Assembly (NCBI GenBank): GCA_025059805.1
Contig: JANXDG010000083.1
Coordinates: 1 to 34,112, forward strand
Origin: Endomicrobiia bacterium
GTDB taxonomy: Bacteria; Elusimicrobiota; Endomicrobiia; DTEH01
DNA length: 34,112 nt
Direction of reading: 5' to 3'
Shown one piece after another: positions 1 to 9,581 of the stretch. The stretch's first letter is position 1; each line of letters begins with the position of its first letter. The translations under genes and the position numbers were made by a program. The notes under the pieces were generated by a model. The model searched no databases and was not told the DNA's origin. It was given only the letters and a program-made list of their open reading frames with translations.

Positions 1-477
1 CTTTGGGCCCCATGGCGAGAAAAATTTGTTAAGAAAATTAAAAAAGATAAAAGTTGTATATTTTGTAAAAAGTCAAAATCTAAGAATGATGCTAAAAACT
101 ATGTTGTTTACAGAGGGGTGTACAATTTTGTTATCCTTAACATATACCCTTATAATAATGGACACTTAATGGTAGCTCCTTACAGACATATAAGTGATTT
201 AGACAATTTAACTAAAGATGAATTATATGAACTGTTTGACCTTGTTCGCAAAATGGTAAGACTCCTAAGAAAAACGCATAAGATGCAAGGTTGTAACATT
301 GGTATAAACCTTGGTAAAGCTGCAGGTGCAGGTATTGAAGATCATCTGCATATACATATTGTTCCGAGATGGTTAGGAGATACAAATTTTATGCCGATAG
401 TTGCCAAAAGTAAAGTTATTTCTGAAAGTTTGAATACTACTTATAGTTTAATAAAAAAGGAGGTGGAAAAGTTGTGA
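1..477 (+). CDS. HIT family hydrolase/nucleotidyltransferase, 5' truncated by window edge
   Basis: Frame 1 is open from base 1: LWAPWREKFVKKIKKDKSCIFC...; the ORF-track start at 118 is internal. HIT motif HLHIHIVPRW and the typical LWAPWR...CIFC N-terminus. Confidence 0.93.
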   Translation, partial: LWAPWREKFVKKIKKDKSCIFCKKSKSKNDAKNYVVYRGVYNFVILNIYPYNNGHLMVAPYRHISDLDNLTKDELYELFDLVRKMVRLLRKTHKMQGCNIGINLGKAAGAGIEDHLHIHIVPRWLGDTNFMPIVAKSKVISESLNTTYSLIKKEVEKL

Positions 478-632
478 CACATAGATGTAAAAGTAAACAA
501 AAAAGAAGAAAACTTGAGATAAGAAGAAGATGGAAAAGAAGATTAAAAAGAAAAAAATTAGAGCAAAAATTGCAAAAACAGCAAGTTGAACAACCTACAG
601 TGTCAAAAATAGAATCAACAGGAAATAGTTAA
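474..632 (+). CDS. Small (52 aa) Lys/Arg-rich protein, function unknown
   Basis: GTG start overlapping the HIT stop, preceded by aaggaggtgg; translation (V/M)THRCKSKQKRRKLEIRRRWKRRLKRKKLEQKLQKQQVEQPTVSKIESTGNS; not in the supplied ORF track. Confidence 0.55.
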   Translation: MTHRCKSKQKRRKLEIRRRWKRRLKRKKLEQKLQKQQVEQPTVSKIESTGNS

Positions 633-637
633 AATTT

Positions 638-1405
638 ATGAAAAAAAATATACAATACCATATTGGTTTAGGCAAAGGTGATGTTGGTGAATACGTTTTA
701 CTTCCTGGTGATCCTAAAAGAACTGAATTAATAGCAAAATTCTTTGATGAACCTAAAGAGATAGCATTTAACAGAGAGTTTAGGACATTTACTGGATATA
801 TTACTGGATATGATGGTAAGAAAATTAAAATTTCAACAACTTCAACTGGTATCGGTTGTCCATCAGCTGCAATTTGTATTGAAGAACTTATAAACATAGG
901 AGCGAAAGTATTTATACGTGTTGGTACTGCGGGATCGTTACAGAGGTATGTAAAAGTGGGACATATTGTAATTTCATCAGCAACCGTACGTGAAGATGGC
1001 ACTTCGCGACAGTATGTTCCTTTATCATATCCAGCTGTAGCTGATATTGATGTTGTTAACTCATTAATTACTGCGGCAAAGAGATTGGGATTTAAATACC
1101 ATGTTGGTATTGTTCATACTAAAGATGCGTTTTACACTGAAAGTTTTAGTGACACTGAAAGTGTTCCACTTAAAGAATATAACGAAGTCTTATGGAAAGT
1201 ATGGGAACGAAGTAATATACTTGCAACTTCAATGGAATCTTCAGCACTGTTTGTAATAGGAAGTGTTAGAAAAGTAAAAGTTGGAGAAATCTTAGCTATA
1301 ATTGGTTCTACAATGTCAAAGAATCCTATAATTAAAAAAGTTGGTATAGAAGAAGCAATAAAAGTTGCAATAGAATCTGTCAAAATTCTAGATAACATGA
1401 AGTAA
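638..1405 (+). CDS. udp: Nucleoside (uridine-type) phosphorylase
   Basis: YHIGLGKGDVGEYVLLPGDPKR, STTSTGIGCPSAAICIEEL, RVGTAGSLQ, and ATSMESSALFVIG are typical of the PNP/UDP family. Confidence 0.88.
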   Translation: MKKNIQYHIGLGKGDVGEYVLLPGDPKRTELIAKFFDEPKEIAFNREFRTFTGYITGYDGKKIKISTTSTGIGCPSAAICIEELINIGAKVFIRVGTAGSLQRYVKVGHIVISSATVREDGTSRQYVPLSYPAVADIDVVNSLITAAKRLGFKYHVGIVHTKDAFYTESFSDTESVPLKEYNEVLWKVWERSNILATSMESSALFVIGSVRKVKVGEILAIIGSTMSKNPIIKKVGIEEAIKVAIESVKILDNMK

Positions 1406-1420
1406 AAAAAGTTAATAGTT

Positions 1421-2230
1421 ATGAAAAAATTTACAATCTGTGGTGTTCAACCTAAAATAATACCCCTTGCAATAGAAGAAAACGTTAATTACTGCATAAT
1501 TATTTTGAAAGATATTTTTAAAAAAATAAAACCAAATCTGCTGGTTTTCCCGGAAACTATAACAACGGGTTTTTCATTAACTAAAGAGTCTATTCCGAAA
1601 GTGTATAACGAACTAAGACATAAGTTACCTACAATTTTTGCAAAGATTGGACAGTTAGCAAAAAAATACAACACTAACATAGTTTTTACTACTTATGAAC
1701 CTGCATATATTAAAAATAAATTTTACAATTCAGCAATACTGTTTTCTTCAAAAGGACAAATTGAAAGTATTTATAGAAAAACATTTCTTTTCCCTACTGA
1801 ATTCTGGAGTATACCGGGAAGAAAACCATTTGTATGGAAAACAGAATTTGCAAAAATTGGCTGTATGATATGTTTTGATGGTGATTTTCCTGAACTCGCA
1901 AGACAATATGCTCTTAAAGGAGCAGAAGTTATTATCCGTCCGTCTGCACTATTACGGGATTTCAAAATTTGGTCAGTTACTAATATATCCCGAGCGTATG
2001 AAAATCAGGTTTACCTCTGCGCTGTTAATAATATTGGTATGGACAGTTGCGGGAAAACTTACTATGGACACAGTATGCTTGTTGACCCGTATGCTAGAGT
2101 GCTGGCACAACTTGGCAGCAATGAAGATTTTTTCGTAAAAGAAGTTGTACCTCTAAGTCAGGTTGATACATCTAATATAGTAAAGATAAATCATATAGAC
2201 CATTTCGTTAAAAATAAGGACCGATTATGA
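1421..2230 (+). CDS. Carbon-nitrogen hydrolase (nitrilase superfamily)
   Basis: Glu-Lys-Cys arrangement: FPETIT, YRKTFLFPTEF, IGCMICFDGDFPELAR. Confidence 0.88.
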   Translation: MKKFTICGVQPKIIPLAIEENVNYCIIILKDIFKKIKPNLLVFPETITTGFSLTKESIPKVYNELRHKLPTIFAKIGQLAKKYNTNIVFTTYEPAYIKNKFYNSAILFSSKGQIESIYRKTFLFPTEFWSIPGRKPFVWKTEFAKIGCMICFDGDFPELARQYALKGAEVIIRPSALLRDFKIWSVTNISRAYENQVYLCAVNNIGMDSCGKTYYGHSMLVDPYARVLAQLGSNEDFFVKEVVPLSQVDTSNIVKINHIDHFVKNKDRL

Positions 2231-2892
2231 ACAAAGAGAAAATTAATGAAAAAGTTGAAGAAATAATCAATCTTGCACGAGAAGAGAAAATCTCAGAAGA
2301 AGAACTAATAAAGGAAGCTGTACAGGAAAAAATTAAACAAATTAATCAACTACAAGAACAAAATAAAGAACTAAACAAACAGTTGTTATACCTTAAAGCT
2401 GAATTTGAAAATTACAGAAAACGTGTAGAAAAAGAAAAACAACAGAAGTTTATCTTAGGTAAGGTTACAATAATTGAAAAAATGATTTCCCTGTACGAAA
2501 TGTTTAACCTTGCAATAAAAAGTATTGAGAATTCTTCAGCGATGAAATCTAACGCAGACACTCAGATTTTTGACGGGATAAAATTGTTACATAAAGAATT
2601 TGAAAACTTTTTTCTCAGAGAAGGTGTCAAGAAGATTGAATGTATTAACAATGTTTTCAATCCGGCATTGCACGAAGCTGTGGAGATAGAAGAAAACGAT
2701 GCCGTAGAAGCTGATACTATTACTGAAGTTTTTTCAGATGGATATCTTTTATCAATAAATGGTGAGGAGTATGTACTGAAACCTGCAAAAGTTAAAGTTG
2801 CAAAACCAAAAGAAAAAAAGAAACAGAATAATAAAGATGTAACTCAAACCAATGATACGACATCTAATGTAAAGGAAAGCACTAACAATTAA
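2227..2892 (+). CDS. grpE: GrpE nucleotide exchange factor
   Basis: Coiled-coil N-terminus, YLKAEFENYRKRVEKEK, FNPALHEAVE, GYLLSINGEEYVLKPAKVKVAK; immediately upstream of dnaK. Confidence 0.92.
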   Translation: MNKEKINEKVEEIINLAREEKISEEELIKEAVQEKIKQINQLQEQNKELNKQLLYLKAEFENYRKRVEKEKQQKFILGKVTIIEKMISLYEMFNLAIKSIENSSAMKSNADTQIFDGIKLLHKEFENFFLREGVKKIECINNVFNPALHEAVEIEENDAVEADTITEVFSDGYLLSINGEEYVLKPAKVKVAKPKEKKKQNNKDVTQTNDTTSNVKESTNN

Positions 2893-2926
2893 CAATTTTA
2901 TTAGTCAATGAAGGAGGTGGATGTCT

Positions 2927-4813
2927 ATGCCAAAAATTATAGGAATTGACCTTGGAACTTCAAATTCAGCCGCTGCAGTGTTAGAAGGTGGCAAACCTGT
3001 TATCATCCCAGCAGCGGAAGGCACTACAATTGGTGGAAAAGCTTTCCCATCATATGTTGCTATAACAAAAGATGGTCAACTCATTGTAGGCGAACCTGCA
3101 AGAAGACAAGCTGTTTCTAATCCTGAAGGGACGGTTTACGCTTTTAAACGTAAAATGGGTACAGATTATAAATATAAATTGTACGGAAAGGAATATACAC
3201 CACAACAACTCTCTGCTTTTCTTTTACAAAAAATCAAGCGTGACGCTGAAGCATTCCTTGGAGACAAGGTGGAAAAGGCTGTAATTACAGTTCCCGCATA
3301 TTTCAATGACAACCAGAGGCAAGCAACTAAAGATGCTGGTGCCATAGCAGGACTTGAAGTTGTAAGAATTATTAACGAACCTACGGCTGCGTGTTTAGCT
3401 TATGGTATTGACAAAGCTGGTCATGAAGAAAAAATTATGGTTTTTGACTTTGGTGGGGGTACGCTTGATGTCACCATAATGCGCTTTTGGGAAGCAGGTG
3501 GTGCAAAAAGTTTTGACGTTATCTCTACCGCTGGGGATACACAACTTGGCGGCACAGATATGGATAATGCATTAATTGAATATATCATTGAAGAATTTAG
3601 AAAAGAAACAGGAATAGATTTACGTAATGATAAAATGGCAATGCAACGTATCCGCGAAGCTGCAGAGAAAGCAAAAATTGAACTATCTAGTGTTTTAGAA
3701 ACAGAAATAAATTTACCATTTATAACAGCTGACGCTTCAGGACCTAAACATCTCACTATGAGGATAACACGAGCTACCTTAGAAAAACTAGTAGCGCCCA
3801 TTGTACAACGTTGTGCTAAATCTATTGACCAAGCTATTGAAGATGCAAAGGCTAAACCTAACAGTGGTATTACTTCAATAAGAGATATAACGCGTATAAT
3901 CCCTGTAGGCGGTCCTACCAGAATGCCTATAGTGATAAAATTTTTAGAAGATTATGTAGGAAGAAAAGTAGAACGTGGTATAGATCCTATGGAATGTGTA
4001 GCAATAGGTGCTGCAATTGAAGCTGGCATTATAGCAGGTGAAGTAAAAGATATAGTGCATCTTGATGTTACACCGTTATCGCTTGGTGTAGAAACTTTAG
4101 GTGGTGTGTTTACGAAACTTATTGAACGAAATACTACAATTCCTACACGTAGGTCGGAAATTTTTACTACTGCAATGGATAACCAAACTTCAGTAGAAAT
4201 ACATATATTGCAAGGTGAACGACCAATGGCTAAAGATAATGTTTCTTTAGGTCGGTTCTATCTTGAAGGTATACCTCCAGCACCGCGTGGTGTACCACGG
4301 ATTGAGGTTACTTTTGACATTGATGAAAACGGGATACTTCATGTTTCTGCAAAAGATCTTGGCACTGGTAAAGAGCAATCTATTCGTATTACTGCACCGC
4401 ATAAACTTTCAAAAGAAGAGATAGACCGTATGATTAAGGAAGCTGAACGTTTCGCAGAGGAAGATAAGAAACGTAAGGAACTTATAGAAGAAAGAAATGC
4501 CCTTGACAGCGTAATCTATACAACTGAAAAATCACTGAGAGAATATGGAGATAAGTTGACACAAGAAGAACGTTTGGAAATAGAACGTGCTTTGAATGAT
4601 GCAAAAGAAAAACTAAAATCTGAAGATATCAACGAAATACGTAAAGCTAAAGATGACCTCATTCGTGCATCACATAAACTAGGTGAGGCTGTCTACAAGG
4701 AATCACAAAAAGGGCAACAAACAACAACTGAGGAAAGAAAAACTACAACTGAATCAGAAACAAAAAAAGATAAAGGTGAAGTAATTGATGCTGAATATAA
4801 GGAAGAAAAATAA
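2927..4813 (+). CDS. dnaK: Chaperone DnaK (Hsp70)
   Basis: [51 protein letters not shown], and a typical Hsp70 SBD. ATG at 2927 has better spacing to aaggaggtgg than the track start at 2921. Confidence 0.98.
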   Translation: MPKIIGIDLGTSNSAAAVLEGGKPVIIPAAEGTTIGGKAFPSYVAITKDGQLIVGEPARRQAVSNPEGTVYAFKRKMGTDYKYKLYGKEYTPQQLSAFLLQKIKRDAEAFLGDKVEKAVITVPAYFNDNQRQATKDAGAIAGLEVVRIINEPTAACLAYGIDKAGHEEKIMVFDFGGGTLDVTIMRFWEAGGAKSFDVISTAGDTQLGGTDMDNALIEYIIEEFRKETGIDLRNDKMAMQRIREAAEKAKIELSSVLETEINLPFITADASGPKHLTMRITRATLEKLVAPIVQRCAKSIDQAIEDAKAKPNSGITSIRDITRIIPVGGPTRMPIVIKFLEDYVGRKVERGIDPMECVAIGAAIEAGIIAGEVKDIVHLDVTPLSLGVETLGGVFTKLIERNTTIPTRRSEIFTTAMDNQTSVEIHILQGERPMAKDNVSLGRFYLEGIPPAPRGVPRIEVTFDIDENGILHVSAKDLGTGKEQSIRITAPHKLSKEEIDRMIKEAERFAEEDKKRKELIEERNALDSVIYTTEKSLREYGDKLTQEERLEIERALNDAKEKLKSEDINEIRKAKDDLIRASHKLGEAVYKESQKGQQTTTEERKTTTESETKKDKGEVIDAEYKEEK

Positions 4814-4833
4814 TTTAAATAAAGGAGGATAAA

Positions 4834-5136
4834 GTGCCTAAAGTTATAGAAGCACCAATAATTATCTATACGGATACTTTCTTAATCACAGGTTTTGTGA
4901 AGATAAAGCCAAAGTTAAAGTACCTTGTCAACCCACATCTACCACAGAGGATATCTGAAGTGATAGGTGTCGCTGGGGAACGTATGTAGAAAGTAGGAGA
5001 AAAAGGATTCATAGAAGTAACAAATGCGGATATCCAAGATCTAAGGACAAAAGAAATTGTTAAAGCCGGTGTCAAACGATTGGTAGTAAACAAAGGTTCA
5101 ATAAGAATAATTGTTCCCTTAGAGATGAAACTTTAG
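4834..5136 (+). pseudogene. Small conserved-looking ORF interrupted by an in-frame TAG (4987-4989)
   Basis: SD aaaggaggataaa then GTG; same-frame translation MPKVIEAPIIIYTDTFLITGFVKIKPKLKYLVNPHLPQRISEVIGVAGERM*KVGEKGFIEVTNADIQDLRTKEIVKAGVKRLVVNKGSIRIIVPLEMKL*. Confidence 0.6.
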
Positions 5137-5208
5137 GATCCATGTGAGCTCTTATATTTATTAAGAAATTAGTAATACTTAAAGAAAGTTACAAAAGGAG
5201 GACATATA

Positions 5209-5973
5209 GTGATAAGAGTAGGTATCAATGGTGCATTAGGTAGAATGGGTAAAACCATCTTGTCATTAGCAATACAAGATAAAAATTTGGAAATAACAGG
5301 TTTAGCTGACATTGCCGGACCTACAAAAATAAATGATGAACTACCTAAAGTAGAAAAAACTTTAGATAAATATATTTCAAATATAGATGTTGTAATAGAT
5401 TTTTCTTCTCCCGAAGGAACACAGTATGCTGTTTCCATTTGCAAACAGAACAAAGTACCTATAGTGATAGGAACAACGGGGCATTCTCAAGAACAATTAA
5501 ACAAATTCCAAGAAGCGGCAAAATACATTCCTTTATTATTCTCTCCTAATATGAGTCTGGGAGTTAATATCTTATATAAGCTTGTTGAAATGGTAACAAA
5601 AGTTGTGAAAGATAAAAATTATGACATTGAACTTATTGAAACTCATCATAACAAGAAAAAAGATGCGCCGTCTGGTACCGCAAAAAAAATAATGGAAATA
5701 ATAAAAGAAATAAAACCTGAAACAGATTTTGTATTTGGCCGAAATGGTCTTATTGGTGAACGGAAACCTAATGAAGTTGGTGTAAACGTACTGCGCTGCG
5801 GTGATGTTATAGGAGAACACAATGTCATATTTTGTACATATGGGGAGAGAATAGAATTAAAACACACTGCAAGTTCACGGGAAATTTTTGCAAAAGGAGC
5901 AATTATCGCAGCTAACTGGATTTTTGGAAAACCAGCAGGTTTTTATACTATGTTAGACGTATTAGGTTTATAA
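5209..5973 (+). CDS. dapB: 4-hydroxy-tetrahydrodipicolinate reductase
   Basis: IRVGINGALGRMGKTI N-terminus, ETHHNKKKDAPSGTAKKI motif, SPNMSLGVNIL. Confidence 0.97.
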   Translation: MIRVGINGALGRMGKTILSLAIQDKNLEITGLADIAGPTKINDELPKVEKTLDKYISNIDVVIDFSSPEGTQYAVSICKQNKVPIVIGTTGHSQEQLNKFQEAAKYIPLLFSPNMSLGVNILYKLVEMVTKVVKDKNYDIELIETHHNKKKDAPSGTAKKIMEIIKEIKPETDFVFGRNGLIGERKPNEVGVNVLRCGDVIGEHNVIFCTYGERIELKHTASSREIFAKGAIIAANWIFGKPAGFYTMLDVLGL

Positions 5974-6005
5974 TCATTATGTGCAATTTGCTTTGGAGCA
6001 ACTGA

Positions 6006-6779
6006 ATGACGCTCACCTATTACGCACGCGTGCTTCACAATGAAGAAGAAATCTGGGGAATATTAGAACCAGCTAATAACCGTTTGCATAAAGTTGAACC
6101 GTCGTATCTTGAACATAACTATGTATTAACTGACAAAGTAGTAGAATTGGCAGATACTACAAAATTTCTTGTACCAACGAAACCTACCAAAATTATCTGT
6201 CTTGGTCTAAATTTTATTGACCACGCTTTAGAGTTAGGGATGGAAATTCCAGATGAACCTATAATTTTTCTGAAACCAACTTCTGCACTTTTAGCACATA
6301 AGGAAAATATTATATATCCACAGATGTCTAAACAAGTTGAATATGAGGGCGAATTAGCTGTTGTAATTAATAAATTAACAAAAAATGTGAAAAAAGAAGA
6401 AGCCCCAAACTATATTTTAGGTTTTACGTGTTTCAATGATATTACTGCAAGGGATTTACAAAAAAAAGACGGACAGTGGACAAGAGCAAAATCGTTTGAC
6501 ACTTTTGCACCATTGGGGCCATGGATTGTCAGTGGTGTTGATCCTACAAATTTAAGAATAAGAACACGGTTAAATGGGAAAGTCGTACAAGATTCAAATA
6601 CAAGAAATATGATTTTCAACGTATATGAAGTTATAAGTTTCATATCATCCATAATGACACTTTATCCTGGAGATGTTATAACTTTAGGAACACCGCCAGG
6701 AGTAGGTGAAATAAAAAAAGGTGATGTTATTACTGTTGAGGTACAGAACATTGGTGAATTAACTAATTATGTGGTATAG
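6006..6779 (+). CDS. Fumarylacetoacetate hydrolase family protein
   Basis: KIICLGLNFIDHALELGMEIPDEPIIFLKPTSAL, VEYEGELAVVI, NDITARDLQ, GDVITLGTPPGVG. Confidence 0.95.
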   Translation: MTLTYYARVLHNEEEIWGILEPANNRLHKVEPSYLEHNYVLTDKVVELADTTKFLVPTKPTKIICLGLNFIDHALELGMEIPDEPIIFLKPTSALLAHKENIIYPQMSKQVEYEGELAVVINKLTKNVKKEEAPNYILGFTCFNDITARDLQKKDGQWTRAKSFDTFAPLGPWIVSGVDPTNLRIRTRLNGKVVQDSNTRNMIFNVYEVISFISSIMTLYPGDVITLGTPPGVGEIKKGDVITVEVQNIGELTNYVV

Positions 6780-6782
6780 TTA

Positions 6783-8327
6783 ATGAATAAAACCTTTATT
6801 TTATCTCTCTGTATATTAACATGTGTTTACTGGTATCTCTATCCTTTTAAACAAACTTATTATTTCTACAGTAAAGGACTATTAGACCTGCAAAATAAGA
6901 ATTACAAATCTGCAATAGAAAATTTTGAAAAAGTCATACATAACGACCCACAAGCAACCGATGTATATTTGCAACTTGCTCACCTTTACATTCTTGAAGG
7001 GCAAGATAATAAGATAAATGATTTAGTCACCATAATGGAAAACAACGTTGAAGATGTTACAGAACTAAAAAATGTTGCTGAACTACTGATATCATTTAAC
7101 TATCTTGATGAAGCTACCAAGTTACTTGAGAAAATATTACGTATTGAACCACAAAATAAAGATGTATTATTAATGTGCGCTCAGATTTTTTATAACAGAG
7201 ATTATGAAAAATCATTATCGTATTATAAAAGATATAATGAATTATATCCGGAAGACAGCTCTATATATTTACCAATGAGTATGCTAGAGTACAAACTTGG
7301 CAACTATGATAAAGCAAGACAGATATTAAAAAAAGTTTCTACCGAAGATGTACCATCAGAAACTATGCAATTAATAGAGACACTTATGTCATTACCAACA
7401 AGTTTTGACATACTGGATACTCAAGAAATGGAAGTTATAATAAGCGAGCCATCTAGTATAGCCGCTATGTTTTACTTTCTTACAATAAAAAAAGATTTTG
7501 ATAAAGCAGAAAAATATTTAAGTCAACTTTTGAAACTGCCAAAAAAAGAATTTCATCCTGACTGGTATTTTTATATCGCAGTTTTTTATGAATATAAAGG
7601 TGATTTGTCATCCGCTATAAAATATATGCTGAAATATTTAAAACATGCAGAAATAACTAATGAGTTGCCTTATATTAAACTAGCTTATTACTATATGCTG
7701 GGGAAAAAATACAAAAATGCTAAAGATGTTCTTCTTAAAGCAAAAAAGAAATATAATGTTGATAACATTAAAATTGTACTATCATATCTATATATTGAAA
7801 ATAAAGATTATAAATCTGCAGTTTCTATTTTACACGAACTGGAAAAATCTACAACAGTAGTTTTTCGTACTAATTTTTATCTTGCGTTCTGTTATGACCA
7901 GCTTGGTAATTTTGAAAAAACTGAGTATTATCTTAGACAAGCTATAAAACAAAATCCTAACGATCATGAAGCTCTAAACTATCTAGGATATCTTTATGCT
8001 GACAAAAATCTTAACCTTGATGAAGCAGAACAACTTATAACCAAGGCATTATCACTTGAACCAACAAATTATGCTTATATTGATTCCTTAGCATGGGTTT
8101 ATTACAGAAAACAAATGTATGAGAAAGCAGAGGAACTTTTTGAAAAAATAAAAGATTGCAACGACCATATTGTTTACGAACATATAGGCGATACAAAATA
8201 TATGCTAGGCAAATTTGAAGAGGCATTGTACTTTTATACAAAATCGTTAACATTGAATAAAAAAAATAACATTATAAAAAAGAAAATTAAAAAATTAAAT
8301 CGTGAATTAAAATCTAAGAAACAGTAA
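6783..8327 (+). CDS. Tetratricopeptide-repeat protein with N-terminal membrane anchor/signal
   Basis: Multiple TPRs (e.g. NPNDHEALNYLGYLYADKNLNLDEAEQLITKALSLEPTNYAYIDSLAWVYYRKQMYEKAEELFEKI); hydrophobic N-terminus. Confidence 0.9.
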   Translation: MNKTFILSLCILTCVYWYLYPFKQTYYFYSKGLLDLQNKNYKSAIENFEKVIHNDPQATDVYLQLAHLYILEGQDNKINDLVTIMENNVEDVTELKNVAELLISFNYLDEATKLLEKILRIEPQNKDVLLMCAQIFYNRDYEKSLSYYKRYNELYPEDSSIYLPMSMLEYKLGNYDKARQILKKVSTEDVPSETMQLIETLMSLPTSFDILDTQEMEVIISEPSSIAAMFYFLTIKKDFDKAEKYLSQLLKLPKKEFHPDWYFYIAVFYEYKGDLSSAIKYMLKYLKHAEITNELPYIKLAYYYMLGKKYKNAKDVLLKAKKKYNVDNIKIVLSYLYIENKDYKSAVSILHELEKSTTVVFRTNFYLAFCYDQLGNFEKTEYYLRQAIKQNPNDHEALNYLGYLYADKNLNLDEAEQLITKALSLEPTNYAYIDSLAWVYYRKQMYEKAEELFEKIKDCNDHIVYEHIGDTKYMLGKFEEALYFYTKSLTLNKKNNIIKKKIKKLNRELKSKKQ

Positions 8328-8334
8328 TAATTTT

Positions 8335-9195
8335 ATGTCTGTTGCATTATTAGCTCCGGCTAAAATAAACCTTATGCTAAGGGTATTATCAAAACAAAAT
8401 GATGGCTACCACAAAATTTTTACACTTATGCAGACAATTAGTTTATATGATAAGTTGAGAATATCTATTCTACCATACGACGCTATTGAAGTTAACTGTG
8501 ATAATCAAGATCTTTCTGGGAAAAAAAATCTATGTTACCGTATGGCGGAATTAGCAAAGGAAAAATTTAATTTAAAACAAGGGTTAAAAATAGATATAAT
8601 AAAAAACATCCCTGTTGGTGGTGGACTTGGTGGTGCTTCTTCTGACGCTGCTTGTGTTATGAAGGCAATTTTATTACTATTTAACCTTAGAGTTAAAAAG
8701 AATGTAATTTTAAAATTGTGTTCAATGGTTGGCAAGGACGTTCCATTTTTCTTATATCAAGGACTTTGCATTGCAGAATCGTTAGGAGAAAAAATTAAAA
8801 AACTTACTACTTATCCTTGGCATAACAAACCTTTATGGTTTGTAGTTGTATATCCAAAGATTGTGTTGCCAACAAAAAAAGTTTATCAAAAATATGATGA
8901 ACTAAATAATGATAAAACTAAAATGATAAATAAAGATAAGATTATCAAATTAATAATGAATAAAGAATTTGATAAACTATTAGTAAACGACCTTGAATCT
9001 GCCGCTATTGAACTTTGTCCGAAACTGAAAAACATCAAAAATATTATGCTTAAATATACGAAGTTAGTTTCTATGACAGGCTCTGGTTCCTGTTTATTTG
9101 GGATAACAGAGAATTATAGTTCCGCAGTAAAATTGAAACAAACTATTGAAAAAGAGCTAAAAAATTGTAAAATTTTTGTTGCCAGAAGTATTTAA
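8335..9195 (+). CDS. ispE: 4-diphosphocytidyl-2-C-methyl-D-erythritol kinase
   Basis: APAKINLMLRVLSKQNDGYHKIFTLMQTISLYD; GHMP motif PVGGGLGGASSDAA; MTGSGSCLFGI. Confidence 0.96.
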   Translation: MSVALLAPAKINLMLRVLSKQNDGYHKIFTLMQTISLYDKLRISILPYDAIEVNCDNQDLSGKKNLCYRMAELAKEKFNLKQGLKIDIIKNIPVGGGLGGASSDAACVMKAILLLFNLRVKKNVILKLCSMVGKDVPFFLYQGLCIAESLGEKIKKLTTYPWHNKPLWFVVVYPKIVLPTKKVYQKYDELNNDKTKMINKDKIIKLIMNKEFDKLLVNDLESAAIELCPKLKNIKNIMLKYTKLVSMTGSGSCLFGITENYSSAVKLKQTIEKELKNCKIFVARSI

Positions 9196-9231
9196 GAAAT
9201 AATTTAAACTAAAAATGGGAGGAAAGATAGC

Positions 9232-9513
9232 ATGCAAGTCACAGAAGTAAGAATATACCCACAAAAGGAAAAAAGAGTAAAAGCATACGCAAGTATTACA
9301 TTAGACAATGAATTCGTTGTACATAACATTCGTGTGGTAGAATTCAAAGATGGTGCAAGAATATTTATGCCCTCTCGTAAAACTAACGAAGGTAGACACA
9401 GAGATATTGCACATCCTATAAAAAACGAATTAAGAAACCAAATTGAAGAAAAGGTTATCAATGCTTATAACGAGAAAACTGGAGAAAAATTACAATTAAT
9501 AAAGAAAAAATAG
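9232..9513 (+). CDS. spoVG: SpoVG family septation regulator
   Basis: MQVTEVRIYPQKEKRVKAYASITLDNEFVVHNIRVVEFKDGARIFMPSRKTNEGRHRDIAHPI. Confidence 0.97.
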   Translation: MQVTEVRIYPQKEKRVKAYASITLDNEFVVHNIRVVEFKDGARIFMPSRKTNEGRHRDIAHPIKNELRNQIEEKVINAYNEKTGEKLQLIKKK

Positions 9514-9581
9514 AGTCGTAATCATAGAACTTCTAGTAAATAAATCCACTACTTTTTGTAGAGATTAAAAAGGGGATAAAG

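Noticed and set aside
595-1002. Minus-strand ORF of 135 aa antisense to the nucleoside phosphorylase
   Set aside because: Low-complexity, no recognisable motif, fully antisense to a well-supported CDS.
1875-2138. Plus-strand out-of-frame ORF of 87 aa inside the nitrilase gene
   Set aside because: Alternate frame of a clear CDS without independent signals.
3421-3801. Minus-strand ORF of 126 aa antisense to dnaK
   Set aside because: Shadow ORF of a highly conserved gene; no RBS or domain signature recognised.
4987-4989. TAG as pyrrolysine codon
   Set aside because: Several genes in the window end with TAG, no Pyl machinery visible, and the protein is not a methylamine methyltransferase; kept only as an alternative in the interrupted-gene finding.
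9514-9581. Possible rho-independent terminator or riboswitch between spoVG and purB
   Set aside because: Only a short weak ctac/gtag hairpin with AT-rich flanks; not enough to support a call.
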